Positions 35,311 through 46,855 of a DNA stretch of 64,000 bases are shown here, piece after piece. The notes below the pieces were generated by a model that had not been told where the DNA came from, searched no databases, and saw only the letters and a program-made list of their open reading frames with translations. The stretch's first letter is position 1. Each line of letters starts with the position of its first letter. The translations under genes and the position numbers were made by a program. This DNA is from Blepharisma stoltei (taxonomy: Eukaryota > Ciliophora > Heterotrichea > Heterotrichida > Blepharismidae), in NCBI GenBank assembly GCA_914767885.1, contig CAJZBQ010000013.1, forward strand, positions 1 to 64,000, in the 5' to 3' direction.

Positions 35311-37006
35311 GTTATTTAGCCATAATTCCTGATAGCTAAAATTTATTGATTAAGTTTATTTTAATTAAAAGCATTATTCTTCATTACTCCTTGGATCAGT
35401 CTATTTAGGAGATTACAGCACTTGCGATAAATAATTATCTTGAAAAGTCTCTCAACCTCATTCTGAATCTACTTTGAACTTTGCAGGGCTAGATTTTAAT
35501 CTCCAGAAGCGAAGGTGAAATCTTGTCCTTAGTATTAGCATCTGTGGGTTGAAGAAGAGGATCTGTAAGCCTAAACAGAAAACTTCACCAATAAAATCAA
35601 TAAAAATTCGATCAAGTCTGAATTTTCTCCTCAGATCAAGAATTTTAAGTCAAGAGCCTGCAATTTTAAAATAAGAATTATCGGGCTTATATGCTTTAAA
35701 ATTATGATGAGCAAATTTATTACGTTAAATACTTTGCTTGCCAAAGCGTTTTAAAAATTGAAAATTGGAATGTCAGACATCTATACTTAAGCATGATTTT
35801 AGCAGATTAAGAGGCAAATATAATTCGCCACATATAATAGTTATGCCTGCTTATAGAGAATATAAGCATATTATAGTATTGGCATAAATAAAGCCAATTA
35901 TAACCAAATATAAAACTCTCTCTTCCTTTATTGAGAAGAGATTGATATAATTCAAATATCCTCAAATTAATTTAAAGATTTAATCTACTTTTTCAAACTT
36001 ATCTGGTTCAATTTTTGCTATTATTTGAAGCTCAAGTTGCATCTACACTCATTCAACAATGAAATAATTAATTCCGATTGCATCTTTAAGTCGATTATTA
36101 AATGCTCTTCTTTCTTTCAAAAAAATAATATAAATATTTAAAAACAATTAATTAAAAAGAAATAAATTTGCTCAAAGTTTAAAGAATAAAAAATCAGAAT
36201 GAATTTTTGATGATTCATGTATTACAGCCAATATCTATCTAAGATTTAACAAAAAAGCAAAGGTTTAATAAATTTTTTTAAGGACTAATTTATCCATAAA
36301 AATTTGGATAGGTACTCTAATTATCAGGGAAATACAAGTCACCTTTGAAAAGGCAAGCATAAAATCTATTTTGAATTATAAAAGCAAATTAATGATAAAA
36401 ATTGTAAAATTTTATTGAAATTGTAATTTCACTTAATAAAACTATTTCCAATTATTTTAGATTTATTTTTAATAAATTGCGAAGCTGAGATCCTATGAAT
36501 TTATTTTTTCTTACCGATGCTATGCAAAAAATTAATAATCTCTCAAATTTAGCCATTTTATTGGTATTTAATAAAAAAAATGCAGCATCAGTGCTCTAAG
36601 TAGCACCTAAAATAATCACTATTTTGATCATCCAGTCCTTTAAAACATTATATCACTTCCAAAAACTGCATAATGATTATAATTTATGATTCCATTCCAA
36701 TTATACCGATTTTTATCCTATCAACTTCAACTTCTTCCCATAGCAAAATACCTCTTTCTGATTACTAGCAAAACTATTATAACACTCTTTTCATAACTAT
36801 TTTTCAGTCATCAACCTATAGCATTTCTATTCTAACGATACTTACTTATTTTGCATTTCGAGTCCAGCAGCAAAAAAAAACACCCAAAATTTTTTTTTCA
36901 CAACTTTTATTTAAATATTCAAGAAAAATACACAGGATCTCAAAAACTAAATCCGATCCCCATGCTAATTATTACCATGAAAAATTTCATAAAAGCATTT
37001 AGCTTT
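35311..37006. other. Intergenic, no gene seen
   Basis: About 1.7 kb of AT-rich sequence with stops in all frames on both strands. No inverted-repeat element could be closed. Confidence 0.6.
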
Positions 37007-37585
37007 TTAAATATTATTTTGGGGCCTGAAAAAAGGACTGTTCTCTCTCATGAGACACTTGTCTACGTGAATATCAAGCAGATACTTATTGTACAATATC
37101 TTCTGGCAATAAATGCAGCTGATTCTGGTCGATTTGTCATGCACTTGAATCATGTGAAATTTAACTGCGTGCTTGTGCTTGAACTCCTTATTGCATACTG
37201 GACATTTGGCGTTTTTCCCTTCTTGGTTGTGGACCTTTCCTATATGCTGTTGGAGTCCTTTTGGAGAAATAAAGTCTTTGTTACAGAGATGGCAATGCAT
37301 AGAGCCTAAGTCATTAGGTGTCGGTAAAGGGAGCTGAGTGATAGCCATTCCCAGAGCTTGAGGAGTTGCCTGAGGCTCAGAGGCTGAGGAGCTCTTTACC
37401 TGGACATGCTCCTGTATGGCTGCATTTCTGTCAGTGTTTGTGTTATTTGAAAACCGGTGAATAAAGAGTGCTACTTCACTGCCGAAGTTGAGGTTGCAAC
37501 TACTACATTTATATGCAGTTTTACTTTCCGCGCTGTGAAAAGCGTCCAAAATACAGGGTCGTGGGAGCAGTCAGAAGCTTCCCAT
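37007..37585 (-). CDS. C2H2 zinc-finger protein, copy 1
   Basis: About 192 aa with one divergent and three clearer zinc fingers: YKCSSCNLNF...IHRF (degenerate), CHLCNKDFISPKGLQQHIGKVH, CPVCNKEFKHKHAVKFHMIQVH and CIYCQKILYNKYLLDIHVDKC (last His replaced). Expected to bind DNA or RNA in the nucleus. ATG at 37585 gives an uninterrupted frame through one TGA-Trp. Alternatively, the frame at 37521-37706 (MSQNILKLINPH) could be an upstream exon joined by a 22-nt GT-AG intron ending at 37531. It is clearly paralogous to 49619-50128, sharing the LQQHIGK and YNKYLL motifs. Confidence 0.82.
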
Positions 37586-38984
37586 AAAGGAATTCCTTTG
37601 CATTTTCTATTATCGGTAGAGAAAATTTAAAATTTGAGCCATTAAGGTGGTTTCGGATTATGGATTCTGTATGTGGATTAATTAATTTTAGTATATTTTG
37701 GGACAAGGACGGCTGGGGGAAGAAAGGAATAAAAAGAAAAGAATTAGGTTTGATGCCTTATTTATTCCTAAAATAAAGCAGTAACCACCATATATATTAT
37801 TTATTTAACTAGCCATAAGTAATGGCAAATAAGTAGAAGTAGCTCAAGGCAGAGAGACTGGATTTAATAAAAAATTCATAATGTTAAGACAAATCGGCGC
37901 TTATTTCTCAGATTTATTCAACACCAAGAATTCATTTTTAAATTTTTTAATAAGTTCATTTTAAAATATGTGGCCTTTTTCTAGTTTTTATTAAGTACAA
38001 TTTATAACTTTTTAATTCAGACTTAACTGCTTACTTTAAGCTTGGGAGTGGACTTGGTTTTACTACAGAATTCAAAAAAAAAACTTTTCTAAAGAAATAA
38101 ATATGAAAATTTACTCAATAAGCTGATTTGCTCAATACTTTATATAAAAAAAGCATATATATGAAGATAATTAGTTGGGTTATTATTGCTTGATAGGAAA
38201 TCATAAAAATTCAAATAAACCACTCTTATGACACTGGAAATACGATTCCTTCAAATACAAATTTTAAGAAGTTCCAACTACTTCCAGTCTGATTTTTGTC
38301 TGTGCATGCAATAAAGAATTATTATAAGAATAATTAGCTATTGCCAAGTTCACATTAATGCAGAAAATTTCCTCACATAAAATTATCAAGGTTGACTTAA
38401 TAATTTTGTAACTTATCCTATAATTATGGAGTGAATATAAATTTCGGAATTGGAATTTAAAACTATGAGCATCATCATTGCTCTTATATGCTAATTTTGT
38501 TTGATTTAAAATTAGATCTCTGATCCTTAAAATATGTATTGTATAAGCTAATCTATATACAAGATATTGGATTTAATAAATAAAATATTTATATGGTACT
38601 AATCTATGCTAATAGCTTTATCCTTTTCTTTTCTATTTTAACGCTGTGAGTTTTTTGATTAAAATTAAAATATAAGTTATTTCGCATATGCCTATTAGAA
38701 ATTAATAGCATAAGCCATTCTTGATACGCTTACACAAATGTATTTATGAGCTTTTTAAACCCAAAAATCTATTTTTTTTCTTTATAACTGAATCATAATT
38801 ATGAATGCATTTAATTGTAAGTTTAATTTGAAATACAAATAAAAGCATTTAGCAGCTATTTAAATACTCAATTCATAATAGCTCTTATACTTTTCAATGC
38901 AAACCTATTTACAAATCAATTGATTTACTAATAATAAATTTTGGGTTGAGCAGTTCTTCATATTTATATATAAAATATGCAGTT
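37586..38984. other. Mostly gene-free, possible 5' exon
   Basis: AT-rich DNA. A possible N-terminal exon of the zinc-finger gene lies at 37521-37706 on the minus strand. The rest shows no coding or repeat structure that I can support. Confidence 0.5.
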
Positions 38985-39510
38985 CCTCTGTGACAGAGGT
39001 ATGCATACCTGACATGGTTTTGAGCTGTGCTTATGGCACTACATGAGTCAGTAACCTTAATGCGAGAGATGAAGACTGAAGGCTGATATTTTTCGATAAC
39101 CCCCTTGGGTAGTTAAATTCATTCTTTTTACAAGCAGATTCCAGTTCAGTGGGTATCCGATATGATGCAAAGTATCATTCTTGCTTAAGAGTTTGTATGG
39201 CTTGCTCCAAATAGTGATAGCTGCTGAGTTCTTTTTCCAGATGGTAGGAAAGAAGGGAAGCAAGCTAGACAGTGAAGCGGGAGTTTATTCAAAAATGGTC
39301 CTCTTGTGCTGAATTTTGACGTGGAGGGGATAGAGTTGTTATTACTTGGGCGAAGCCATAGTTTGGAAATAGAGACGGTCAACGAATCAGGTAAATTATC
39401 TTAAACCTTCACCCAAAAGCTGGAGGTTTCACCAATCTCAGGGCAGATGCGTTCTCCCATCCCACACAGGAGAGAGCGCAGCTAACTAAGTAGGGACTTA
39501 AAAGAATTTA
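38985..39510 (+). mobile_element. Decayed relative of the 24486 retroposon
   Basis: The same order of motifs as 24503-25110: GAGTTCTTTTTCCAGATGGT against GAGTTCTTTCTCGGGATGAC, then GAAAGAAGGGAAGCAAGCTAGAC against GAAAAGAGGGGAGGCGAGTTAGAC, and near the end TAAGTAGGGACTT against GTAGTAGGGACCTT. It is less GC-rich and has many substitutions, so it is an older copy. No convincing target duplication remains. Confidence 0.65.
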
Positions 39511-39541
39511 CTTAAACTAACTAGCTAATTCATAATATAAA

Positions 39542-39814
39542 ATGGGATATTACAGTGTGCAGTCTTTCTATAGCTTGCTTGATTCTGTACCTAAAGTTAC
39601 TGGAATTTCAGGAGGTCAGCTATTCAGCCAATTTTCAGAAAAAGAATATTCAAGAGCTCCATCCGAAGCTTTTATTGGGATGAAAATAGAAACTTTGATA
39701 CTTAGATATGCAGAAAATCAGCACCAATATCTTTTTGGCTATGAATGCTATAAAAAATTAGTTCCACTCATTCAAAAACTATATGAAAAGCAACAACAAG
39801 AGAAAATCTCTTAA
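39542..39814 (+). CDS. Small protein, unknown
   Basis: A 90-aa frame from ATG to TAA with protein-like composition, aromatic-rich N-terminus (MGYYSVQSFYSLL) and a helical C-terminus (LVPLIQKLYEKQQQEK). There are no membrane segments or recognised domain. The surroundings are AT-rich and gene-poor, so the composition favours a real gene, but length alone does not prove it. Confidence 0.5.
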   Translation: MGYYSVQSFYSLLDSVPKVTGISGGQLFSQFSEKEYSRAPSEAFIGMKIETLILRYAENQHQYLFGYECYKKLVPLIQKLYEKQQQEKIS

Positions 39815-39955
39815 AATCCTAATTTTTTAAGTAAATTTCTTTGCTGACTTAATTCATAATATTTAAATAAAATACATCACGATTAAGAATAAATTAAAAA
39901 TGCTTTGTGTATAGTATCCACTGCTCTCCATAATTATTTCACTAAAAAATAATTC

Positions 39956-40691
39956 TTATTTAATCGGCATTTTTTCGGCAGCTTGCTGACTCCATAAATC
40001 CATACACGCTTTTTCTGCTTTAGAAGGCTGGAATAAGATATTCAAAAAGCTATAATAGCTCTCCCCCTTTAAAATGGAGCAAAACATCGGTAAATTCTGC
40101 ATTTTTTGGGTACTTTTTAAAAAAATAATTAGCTCCTTTAAATTGGAACAGGATTTTTGTTCCAATTTTTAAGGGAGAGTAAGATTTCAGCATATTGTCT
40201 TTTTCAGATCCATAGCAATATATCATAAAGACAATCATAGCCATAAACAGAAACACCTCTATTTTATTCACATCAAGTCCATACTGTTTTCCTTGTCTTC
40301 TAAGGATTATGTCAAGAAATCGTGCAAAGAAATAAAGTGCCCAAGTTTCCCTACGTCCAGGGTCTTCAACTAAAATGGCCAGCCCACTAATTCCGCCAGA
40401 GATCACATAATTTAGGCCATCCTCTTTTTGGCGGAAATTTCTCAATAAGCATAAACTTGCCTTAAACATAGAGTTCATAAGAGAGGCAAAACCTACGAAT
40501 CTAAGAGTGTCAATGGATATAAAGCTTAGCAAGGACTTTATTGGGTTTCTGTAGCCCTTTCGTAGGATAAAATTAAGGAGAATGTGAAGCGCTGACTTTG
40601 CGGCTAAGCTTTGAAGAAAGGCCATGACAAAGCCTCTTAGGGTATTTTCCCAGCATGGGCCTTTGTGCTTGCACAGCCTCTCTTGTGGCAT
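39956..40691 (-). CDS. TMEM135-like membrane protein
   Basis: About 202 aa after removing a 127-bp IES. The N-terminal C-K-H-K-G-P-C-W-E-N-T-L-R-G-F motif, followed by alternating amphipathic and hydrophobic helices and a G-I-S-G-L-A-I-L-V-E segment, resembles the TMEM135/peroxisomal-membrane (Tim17-related) family, which act in mitochondria and peroxisomes. The assignment is by motif only. Without the IES the protein ends in an insert-derived tail; with excision it joins D-N-M-L-K-S to Y-S-F-L-N-I-L and ends EKMPIK. Confidence 0.65.
40053..40179. mobile_element. 127-bp TIR IES in TMEM135-like gene
   Basis: On the minus strand the element starts TACTCTCCCTTAAAAATTGG, and the other end reads TTTTAAAGGGGGAGAGCTAT before TA. 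TA lies at 40053-40054 and 40180-40181. Excision makes the gene length an exact number of codons. Confidence 0.82.
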
Positions 40692-42159
40692 TAATTTTAT
40701 TATAAATTGGCATTTCTAATATTATATTAAAAATACTTATGGTGATAACTGTTTTAGTTTATTTGCTTAGAACCAAATGGTGAACCATTTTATTGGGATA
40801 AAATCCAAGATGTAATAGTTCGAAAACAATAAATATTTGAAGATTAAGTCCATGCTGTGAATTAAGCAATGATTAACTCATAGTTTCTAAGTCAAAACAA
40901 AGAAAAGTTGAGAAAAGCTAAAATTTATATATTCAACATCAATTGAGCGAAAATTTACTATAGACTCAAAACAAGAAAAAATCATTGATTTCTCAATAAG
41001 AGACTCAGATAGGTACAAATTATTATGCTTTTTCTCTAACAAAATATATGCTAGTTTATCAAGTCAATGTAAAAAATTGATAATTAAGTTAAATTTGCTT
41101 AGCTATTCACATAAAGATCATTTCCTCAAGTAATTTTTGCTTACTCAAATATATAAGCTCTTACAGATTAATATTATATTCAAAGGGAAGTTGAAATAAT
41201 AATAGTTGAAGAGAAGCTTTTCCAGAAAATTTAAATATAATAAACTGTATTGATGCTCATGTATAAATCGCTAAACGTTTCAAAAGAGTAAGATTCTAAA
41301 AACTAATTATACAAAATCTAGAGTTTTGGCTGAAATATGCTAGAATAAATTTATTATTCTGCGATGATATAGCATAAGAAACAGAGAAGAAAGAATCATT
41401 ATTATTTTTGAATACCCTAAAAAACCATTAAAATATATTGATGATACAATTATATTAATCTTAAATCCTGATTGATGGAAGATTACTGAGCGTTGGACAT
41501 TCAATATATAAATTGAATTTGATTCAAAATGCAGAAAAACGAAAGTATTTAAAGTTTAATTTATTTTTCCAAGAAAACTTGGCTTTTAATGAAAAATGGG
41601 GATTTTCTGCACATGAATTAATGGAAAGAACGTTGGAAACTTTAATAATCAGACGCAATTCAGAGTTTTAGTTGGGAATCAAATGTAAGATGAAAATTTA
41701 TAAAGAATATTTATTTTTCAAAATTTAATTAGTTTTACGACTTAAATTATACCCTGATTTTCTTAGACTTCATTTAAATTCTTTATTACTAGAACATGCT
41801 TTTTAATAGGAGACTTTAATCTTTGATAATTCCATTTTCCCTTGTTTTTTATTGGCAAAAAATAACTAACTTAAAGAGCTAAAATGGCAATATTCCTATG
41901 TTTTCAGCTTATTTTCAAATTTAAATTCCAGGTTTATTATAACCCAAGAGATAAGCTCTTCTTATTTGATTAAAATAAAATGAATGACAGATCTAAATTT
42001 GCTTATTTTATAAATTAATAAATTTTTAACCTTAACACAGATTTTGGCCAGTTTAAAATTCAAAAGCCATAATAAAAACTTGTATAGAATTTCGACATAA
42101 ACAATTAAACTCAATACGCATATATTTTTAAATTCTCCACATTTTATTAGCCTAACAAT
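40692..42159. other. Intergenic, no gene seen
   Basis: AT-rich, stops in all frames, no recognisable repeat. It lies between the divergent TMEM135-like and carrier genes. Confidence 0.6.
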
Positions 42160-43045
42160 ATGGAATTTATAGCAGGGATTTTCGCAGGGATTTCTGTAAC
42201 TCTATCAGGACATCCTCTTGAGTAACTTCTATTTCAGTACAATAAAAGTCCGAATGCAAGCTGGGCACGTTCATAGCTTATCTCAATGCATATTAAAAAG
42301 TTATAGGGCTGACGGATTTCGAGGTTTCTATTATGGAATATCATCCCCTTTATGCTCAATCCCTCTTGTGAATGCTGTCGTTTTTGGCAGCTACTCCCAA
42401 GCTGCCGCTTATCTCGGTAATGACAACACAAATATATGAAACGGCATTTTGGCAGGGTCTTATGCAGGTCTTGTTAACACAACTGTAGTTACACCTGTTG
42501 AACTAATTAAATGCAGGATGCAGGCTCAGTCCCACAACAGTGAGATTGGTACTGAAATGAAATACAAAAATAGCATTGACTGTGTCAAAAAAATAGTAAA
42601 AGAACAAGGAATCAGGGGACTTTACGTTGGAAATGTCGCATCAATATATCGAGAAATCCCAGGATATGCAGCAAATTTTGTTGCATATGAATATGCGAAG
42701 GAAAGCTATAGGAAGCTCAGTGGGAAAGACACAGTGCCCACCTGGGCTTTGTTTATATCTGGGATGTGGGCTGGCTTTAACTGCTGGTTTTGGAGCTACC
42801 CACAAGACGTAATAAAAACAAAGCTACAAGTTGGGTTTCCTATAGAAAGAGGCTGGGATGGAGGCTTTTATATGATGGCCAAGCTTATTTATAAAGAAGA
42901 AGGCTGGAGGGGTTTTTGGGTCGGCTTTTCAGCTTGCACAATTAGATCGACAATCCCGAATGGCTTTGGATTTTTAGCTTACGAGCTCGCCTATGAAATT
43001 ATAACAAGACATTGGGTGAGGGAGCCTCATCTTGTGAACCATTAA
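42160..43045 (+). CDS. Mitochondrial carrier family protein
   Basis: 289 aa after removal of a 16-nt intron (42222-42237). Three carrier repeats with P-x-[DE]-x-x-[KR] signatures: H-P-L-D-T-I-K-V-R-M-Q (completed only after splicing), T-P-V-E-L-I-K-C-R-M-Q and Y-P-Q-D-V-I-K-T-K-L-Q, each followed by G-x-x-G-x-Y/F-x-G. The second repeat (TPVELIKCRMQ) and R-E-I-P-G-Y-A in the fourth helix resemble carnitine/acylcarnitine and basic-amino-acid carriers (SLC25A20/29/45 group). The protein exchanges metabolites across the inner mitochondrial membrane. One TGA (42437) reads as Trp. It converges on the SDR gene with a 21-bp gap. Confidence 0.93.
42222..42237 (+). other. 16-nt intron in carrier gene
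   Basis: GTAACTTCTATTTCAG; splicing creates the invariant Asp of the first carrier signature from codon halves GA and T. Confidence 0.93.
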
Positions 43046-43066
43046 GAATTTCTTATTATGAAGATA

Positions 43067-44116
43067 TTATAGCTTAATAACCTTGAGTTTCAATAGTAAA
43101 GGCATAGCTAATTGCATAAGCGGGGACATAATCTGATATGGGACTAAGGTGGAGAAGTAAGCTTGGACGCTATGTGCCCAGTGGCCATAGTTGATTCCTG
43201 TATGCAGGTTGTTGACCAAGCTCCTAACATAAGTCTGCACCTTCAAGCATGTAACAAAGTCAGCGAACCCTAAGCTGCCTGCAAGAGGAGTTGCGACAGG
43301 GCCTGGCTTTACAGTAGCGACATCAATTGAATTGGAATATTCATACCTTAAAGCCTCACTCAAGAAATGGTTATACCTCTTGGTCGCTGCATATAAAGCT
43401 ATGCTTGGCAACGCTATTTCTTCAGCTGTGGAAGAAAAATTAATTATGAGGCTTCTTTGGTGGGTTTCTTGGTGTCGCTTTAAGAAAGCGGGGATTAAAT
43501 GATAGGAAAGCATTGTCTGTGGGTAGATGTTTATTCCAATCATTTCTTCAATGCTGTCTAAGTCTTGGTTGATTAGGAATTTTGACTCGCCGCCGATTCC
43601 TACGTTGTTGATGAGGACTGAGATGTTGTATGGAGCCAAATCTGAGACTACTTGCTTATAGAAATTTTCAGGGTCTCTGTGAGAGTACTTGAAATCGACA
43701 GCTAGGTATAGGATTTTGCCTTGGATTGACCAGAAATTTAGATAGGAAAAATTAATAGAGGAATATAGGGAAAATGAATATTTTATGTCAGGATTTTTAG
43801 TTTCTGCTGAAATTGCTTTGGAAACTTCAGCTAGCTTTGTGGGGTTTCTTGAGATTAGTAGCACTTTGAAGCCTCGAGAAGCGAATTCAGTTGCAAGACC
43901 TTTGCCTATCCCATCTGAACCACCAGTGATTGCAACCCAGCCGTACTTGTATTGCTCAAGGTTGATTTTGCAGAAATAGTTTGAGTAAATCATTTTACCG
44001 AGCTGATAAACCACTTTGAAGATCCCAAGCCAAACGATTAGACTCCATAAAGACATTTTTGATCTTTTATAGTAATAAAAATATTGAATAATAAGGAGTT
44101 TTATTAATAAGACCAT
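43067..44116 (-). CDS. Short-chain dehydrogenase, 3-ketoacyl-CoA reductase type
   Basis: An N-terminal hydrophobic anchor, then the Rossmann motif W-V-A-I-T-G-G-S-D-G-I-G-K-G, then N-N-V-G, a serine in I-I-N-F-S-S-T, and the catalytic Y-A-A-T-K. The length (about 305-325 aa) and the W-I/L-Y-G-like start fit the HSD17B12/LET-767 group, ER enzymes that reduce 3-ketoacyl-CoA in very-long-chain fatty acid elongation using NADPH. A 24-codon AT-rich stretch (43707-43778) between D-I-K-Y and L-A-V-D-F is absent from the family pattern and is bounded by TA, so I infer an in-frame IES. The start could be the first Met or the MSLW 20 codons in. Confidence 0.9.
   Translation of the reverse strand: MVLLIKLLIIQYFYYYKRSKMSLWSLIVWLGIFKVVYQLGKMIYSNYFCKINLEQYKYGWVAITGGSDGIGKGLATEFASRGFKVLLISRNPTKLAEVSKAISAETKNPDIKYSFSLYSSINFSYLNFWSIQGKILYLAVDFKYSHRDPENFYKQVVSDLAPYNISVLINNVGIGGESKFLINQDLDSIEEMIGINIYPQTMLSYHLIPAFLKRHQETHQRSLIINFSSTAEEIALPSIALYAATKRYNHFLSEALRYEYSNSIDVATVKPGPVATPLAGSLGFADFVTCLKVQTYVRSLVNNLHTGINYGHWAHSVQAYFSTLVPYQIMSPLMQLAMPLLLKLKVIKL
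43707..43778. mobile_element. Candidate 72-bp IES that keeps the frame
   Basis: TA at 43707-43708 and 43779-43780. The segment encodes a Phe/Ser/Tyr-rich stretch unlike the SDR fold, between beta-strand residues that become contiguous (D-I-K-Y then L-A-V-D-F) on removal. Minus-strand ends TATTCATTTTCCC and TATAGGATTTTGCC are only weakly inverted. Inferred from family pattern. Confidence 0.65.
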
Positions 44117-44944
44117 TAGTCGCTAAAAAAATAGAAAAATAATTGCTTAAACTTTACAGAAAATCTCTAGGTCTCATTTCGAGGATAATCTTTAGAGGCT
44201 TTTTAATCTGCTCTATAATTTTAATATACAAACTGAATCTTTTGCTATAAGCATTTTTGCTTAAGGTGAGGTACTGGGTTCAAATTGCAAAAGTAAATGA
44301 CAGTTCTAGGCAAAAGAGTTATGTGTGCATCTATGCCACTTGTCAAAATTCCATTTATTTGGATATTTTTACATGATTTTAAGGCTATGAAGCATATTCT
44401 ATTATCTAACACTTTATTTTTTTTCACTATTTTTGAATTTAAGCTTAATTTTACCATATTTCTTGACTAATGTAGCCTAAACATTACTGTAATTCAAGGC
44501 TAATAAGAAATTATAGTATAAATAATAAAATATTTCCCAAAATGTATTAAAGTTTTTTATATTTTATTATTCGTAGATTCACCTAAAATCAATGAATTGA
44601 GAGAATGGATATTAGTGACTATAATAATTATAAGAAACTTATTAAAGAAATAATAAAAAAAAGTCTACTCACAAAAGCTATAAGTCGCATAAAGATTGAT
44701 GCTCGTACCGTGCTGTAAGTATGAAGTTACAGTCTTAATTATCAATATTACGATTATAAGTTATCATTAAATTACAATATCTTTACCTGAACAAATGCTC
44801 ATAGAGCATATAAGGCAAATTCTGATAATTCGGCGAAAGGATCGAATTCGCAGCCTGATATACTGGAGCTAAAGGAGATTGCAGAAGACTATTAGAATCA
44901 GCCGATGACATAATAAAATCTTGATTTGTCCTCAGCACTCCTAT
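44117..44944. other. Intergenic, no gene seen
   Basis: AT-rich, no coding signal. Short frames here have no protein character. Confidence 0.55.
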
Positions 44945-45440
44945 AATAAATATGGTGTCTCGGCCCGGCATTACCTCCCAACAATGCAGCCTCGAGCACA
45001 TATTTATTTATATCAGCGAGATTTTGCCTACCCAGAAATTGACAGCTATGCTAGGTAAGCAATTCTGTTAATATACAGAGTCTAGCATTAGTCTGCATTT
45101 AGGATTGGATTTACCTCGAGGGAAAGGTGGGTTCAGAGTTGGAAGTGAAAAGTTCTGCATCGTCAAAAAGCAGCGCCTAGGCTAATCGAGCATTCCTAAT
45201 CAACCAGAAATTCCAATTTTGGGAATTTCGTGTGGACAACCTTCATATACCAAAGCGGCAAGCTGCAGAAGCCCATAGCCTTCCCACTTGCTGACAAGGG
45301 AAGGTAGCCTTAGTTACTGGTGAATCATCATCTTATTCAACAAGTTCTACCATGAGTTGTCTTAAAGAGGGTGAACCCTGGAGGGTTACTTGGTGATTGC
45401 GCTACCTATAGGCAAGCACACCAACCTGTAATAAGTTTGA
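44945..45440 (+). mobile_element. Retroposon-like repeat, copy A
   Basis: A block of about 500 bp that recurs at 45585-46850. Shared landmarks in order: ATGGTGTCTC or ATGGCGTCTC, GCAGCCTCGAGC or GCAGCTCGAGC, TATTTATTTATA, GCAATTCTGTTAATATACAGAG, AGAAATTCCAATTTTGGGAA, GCAGAAGCCCATAG, TGACTGCGCTA or TGATTGCGCTA, and the end CTGTAATAAGTT. GC-richer than the surroundings; no ORF. Confidence 0.7.
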
Positions 45441-45584
45441 TTTTAAGCCATCAGCCCTCCTATCGAGAGCTGTGGTGGCTTTTTCTTCCCAATTTTTGAC
45501 TGGACACTTTTTGATCTTTTATTTTGTTTATTTATTTGTAAATTTCCATTGGAGTTTTCCAATGTGGTATTTACTTTACTAAAT

Positions 45585-46850
45585 AATATATGGCGTCTCT
45601 GATGGTCATTACCTTTCGGCATTGCAGCTCGAGCGCGTATTTATTTATACCCGGAAAGGCTTGCCGACCCATAAATAGACAGCTAGGCAAGGTAGCAATT
45701 CTGTTAATGTGCAGAGCCTAGACTTAGTCCGCTTTTAGGATCGGATTTTATAGAGATTTTAATGAAAGAAATTTTGATAAATCTTTACATTAAAAAGTTG
45801 AGATTTTGATATCAAAATTGCAAAAAAGATATGATTCTGTGGGAGGAGATATAGATTTTGCCTTTAGCCTACTGCTGGATGGAGGGTTCTCAATTGATGT
45901 AGATACTGATAATCATACCGCTGAAGGGTAATTGGATTATAAAAGTAGTGTTGAAGATAAAAGTGAGTTGTTTGAGATGAATGCTTGGATGCTGTAGTTG
46001 TGAACTCTGCTATTAGTAGTGAGCTCAATATCCAAGCAGAATGATTATAAGGTTCAAGCGAGACTGTTAGGAAGTTCTAAAAAGGAGATTGAAGTCGAAA
46101 CGATGCTGGTATCAAAAGCCATGCCTGAATTCATCTTATGAAGCAAATGAAAGATATTGTGTGAAGGAATTGCGAATGCTTGAAGTTATGATTAAAAAAA
46201 GATGTGTAAAATTCATGAAAAGTCTGCTAGTGTCGTTAGAATTAGTGACGAGGTTTGGAATTGTGATGCTCTGGATATGCTGTGGCATGTTGTGGAGTTA
46301 TTTGTGATGATTTGAAGTTTTTGTTTATGATTTTGGAATTGCTGATGGAAAATTAGAGAAATGCTGCATCAACAGTGTTAAAAAGTAAATAATAATGATT
46401 TGATTTTAACTCAAGGAAAGGGTAAGTTCAATTGGAAAGAGAAAGCCTAGTAAAGCTGCAGGCAATCCCTAGATAAATTGATTAGCTTCCTAATGTAAAA
46501 CAGAGAATTATGTCTCAGTCTTTGAGTTGCTAGAAATTCCAATTTTGGGGATTTTTGTGTGGATGCCCTTCATTCAGCCCAAGAAGCATATCGCAGAAGC
46601 CCATAGCTTCCCGTTCAACACTGGAGCCAACAAAATAAGGGGGAGATGGAGATATAGAATCCTACTTCGCAGGCTCCATGGTATCAGGCAATGAAGAAGA
46701 GGAAAGGTAGTGCTCGAGCTAACTGCCAAGTGAGTTCATCATCCCAACTTAAAAAGTTATTTCTGACGACGTCGGAAAGAGGGTGAATCTCTTAGGAGAT
46801 CCTTTGTGACTGCGCTAACAATAAGCAGAAGTCGGGATCTGTAATAAGTT
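45585..46850 (+). mobile_element. Retroposon-like repeat, copy B with extra interior
   Basis: The same landmarks as copy A, but with about 640 bp of extra, partly open sequence (45760-46400) between the first and second halves. Either copy A has an internal deletion or copy B carries an insertion. The end CTGTAATAAGTT (46840) abuts the stop codon of the next minus-strand gene. Short frames in the interior show no domain. Confidence 0.65.
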
Positions 46851-46855
46851 AAAGT

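Noticed and set aside
36851-37309. 152-codon plus-strand ORF
   Set aside because: Antisense of the zinc-finger gene, whose C2H2 spacing is clear on the minus strand.
44783-45001. 72-codon ORF on the minus strand
   Set aside because: Overlaps the start of repeat copy A; no protein features.
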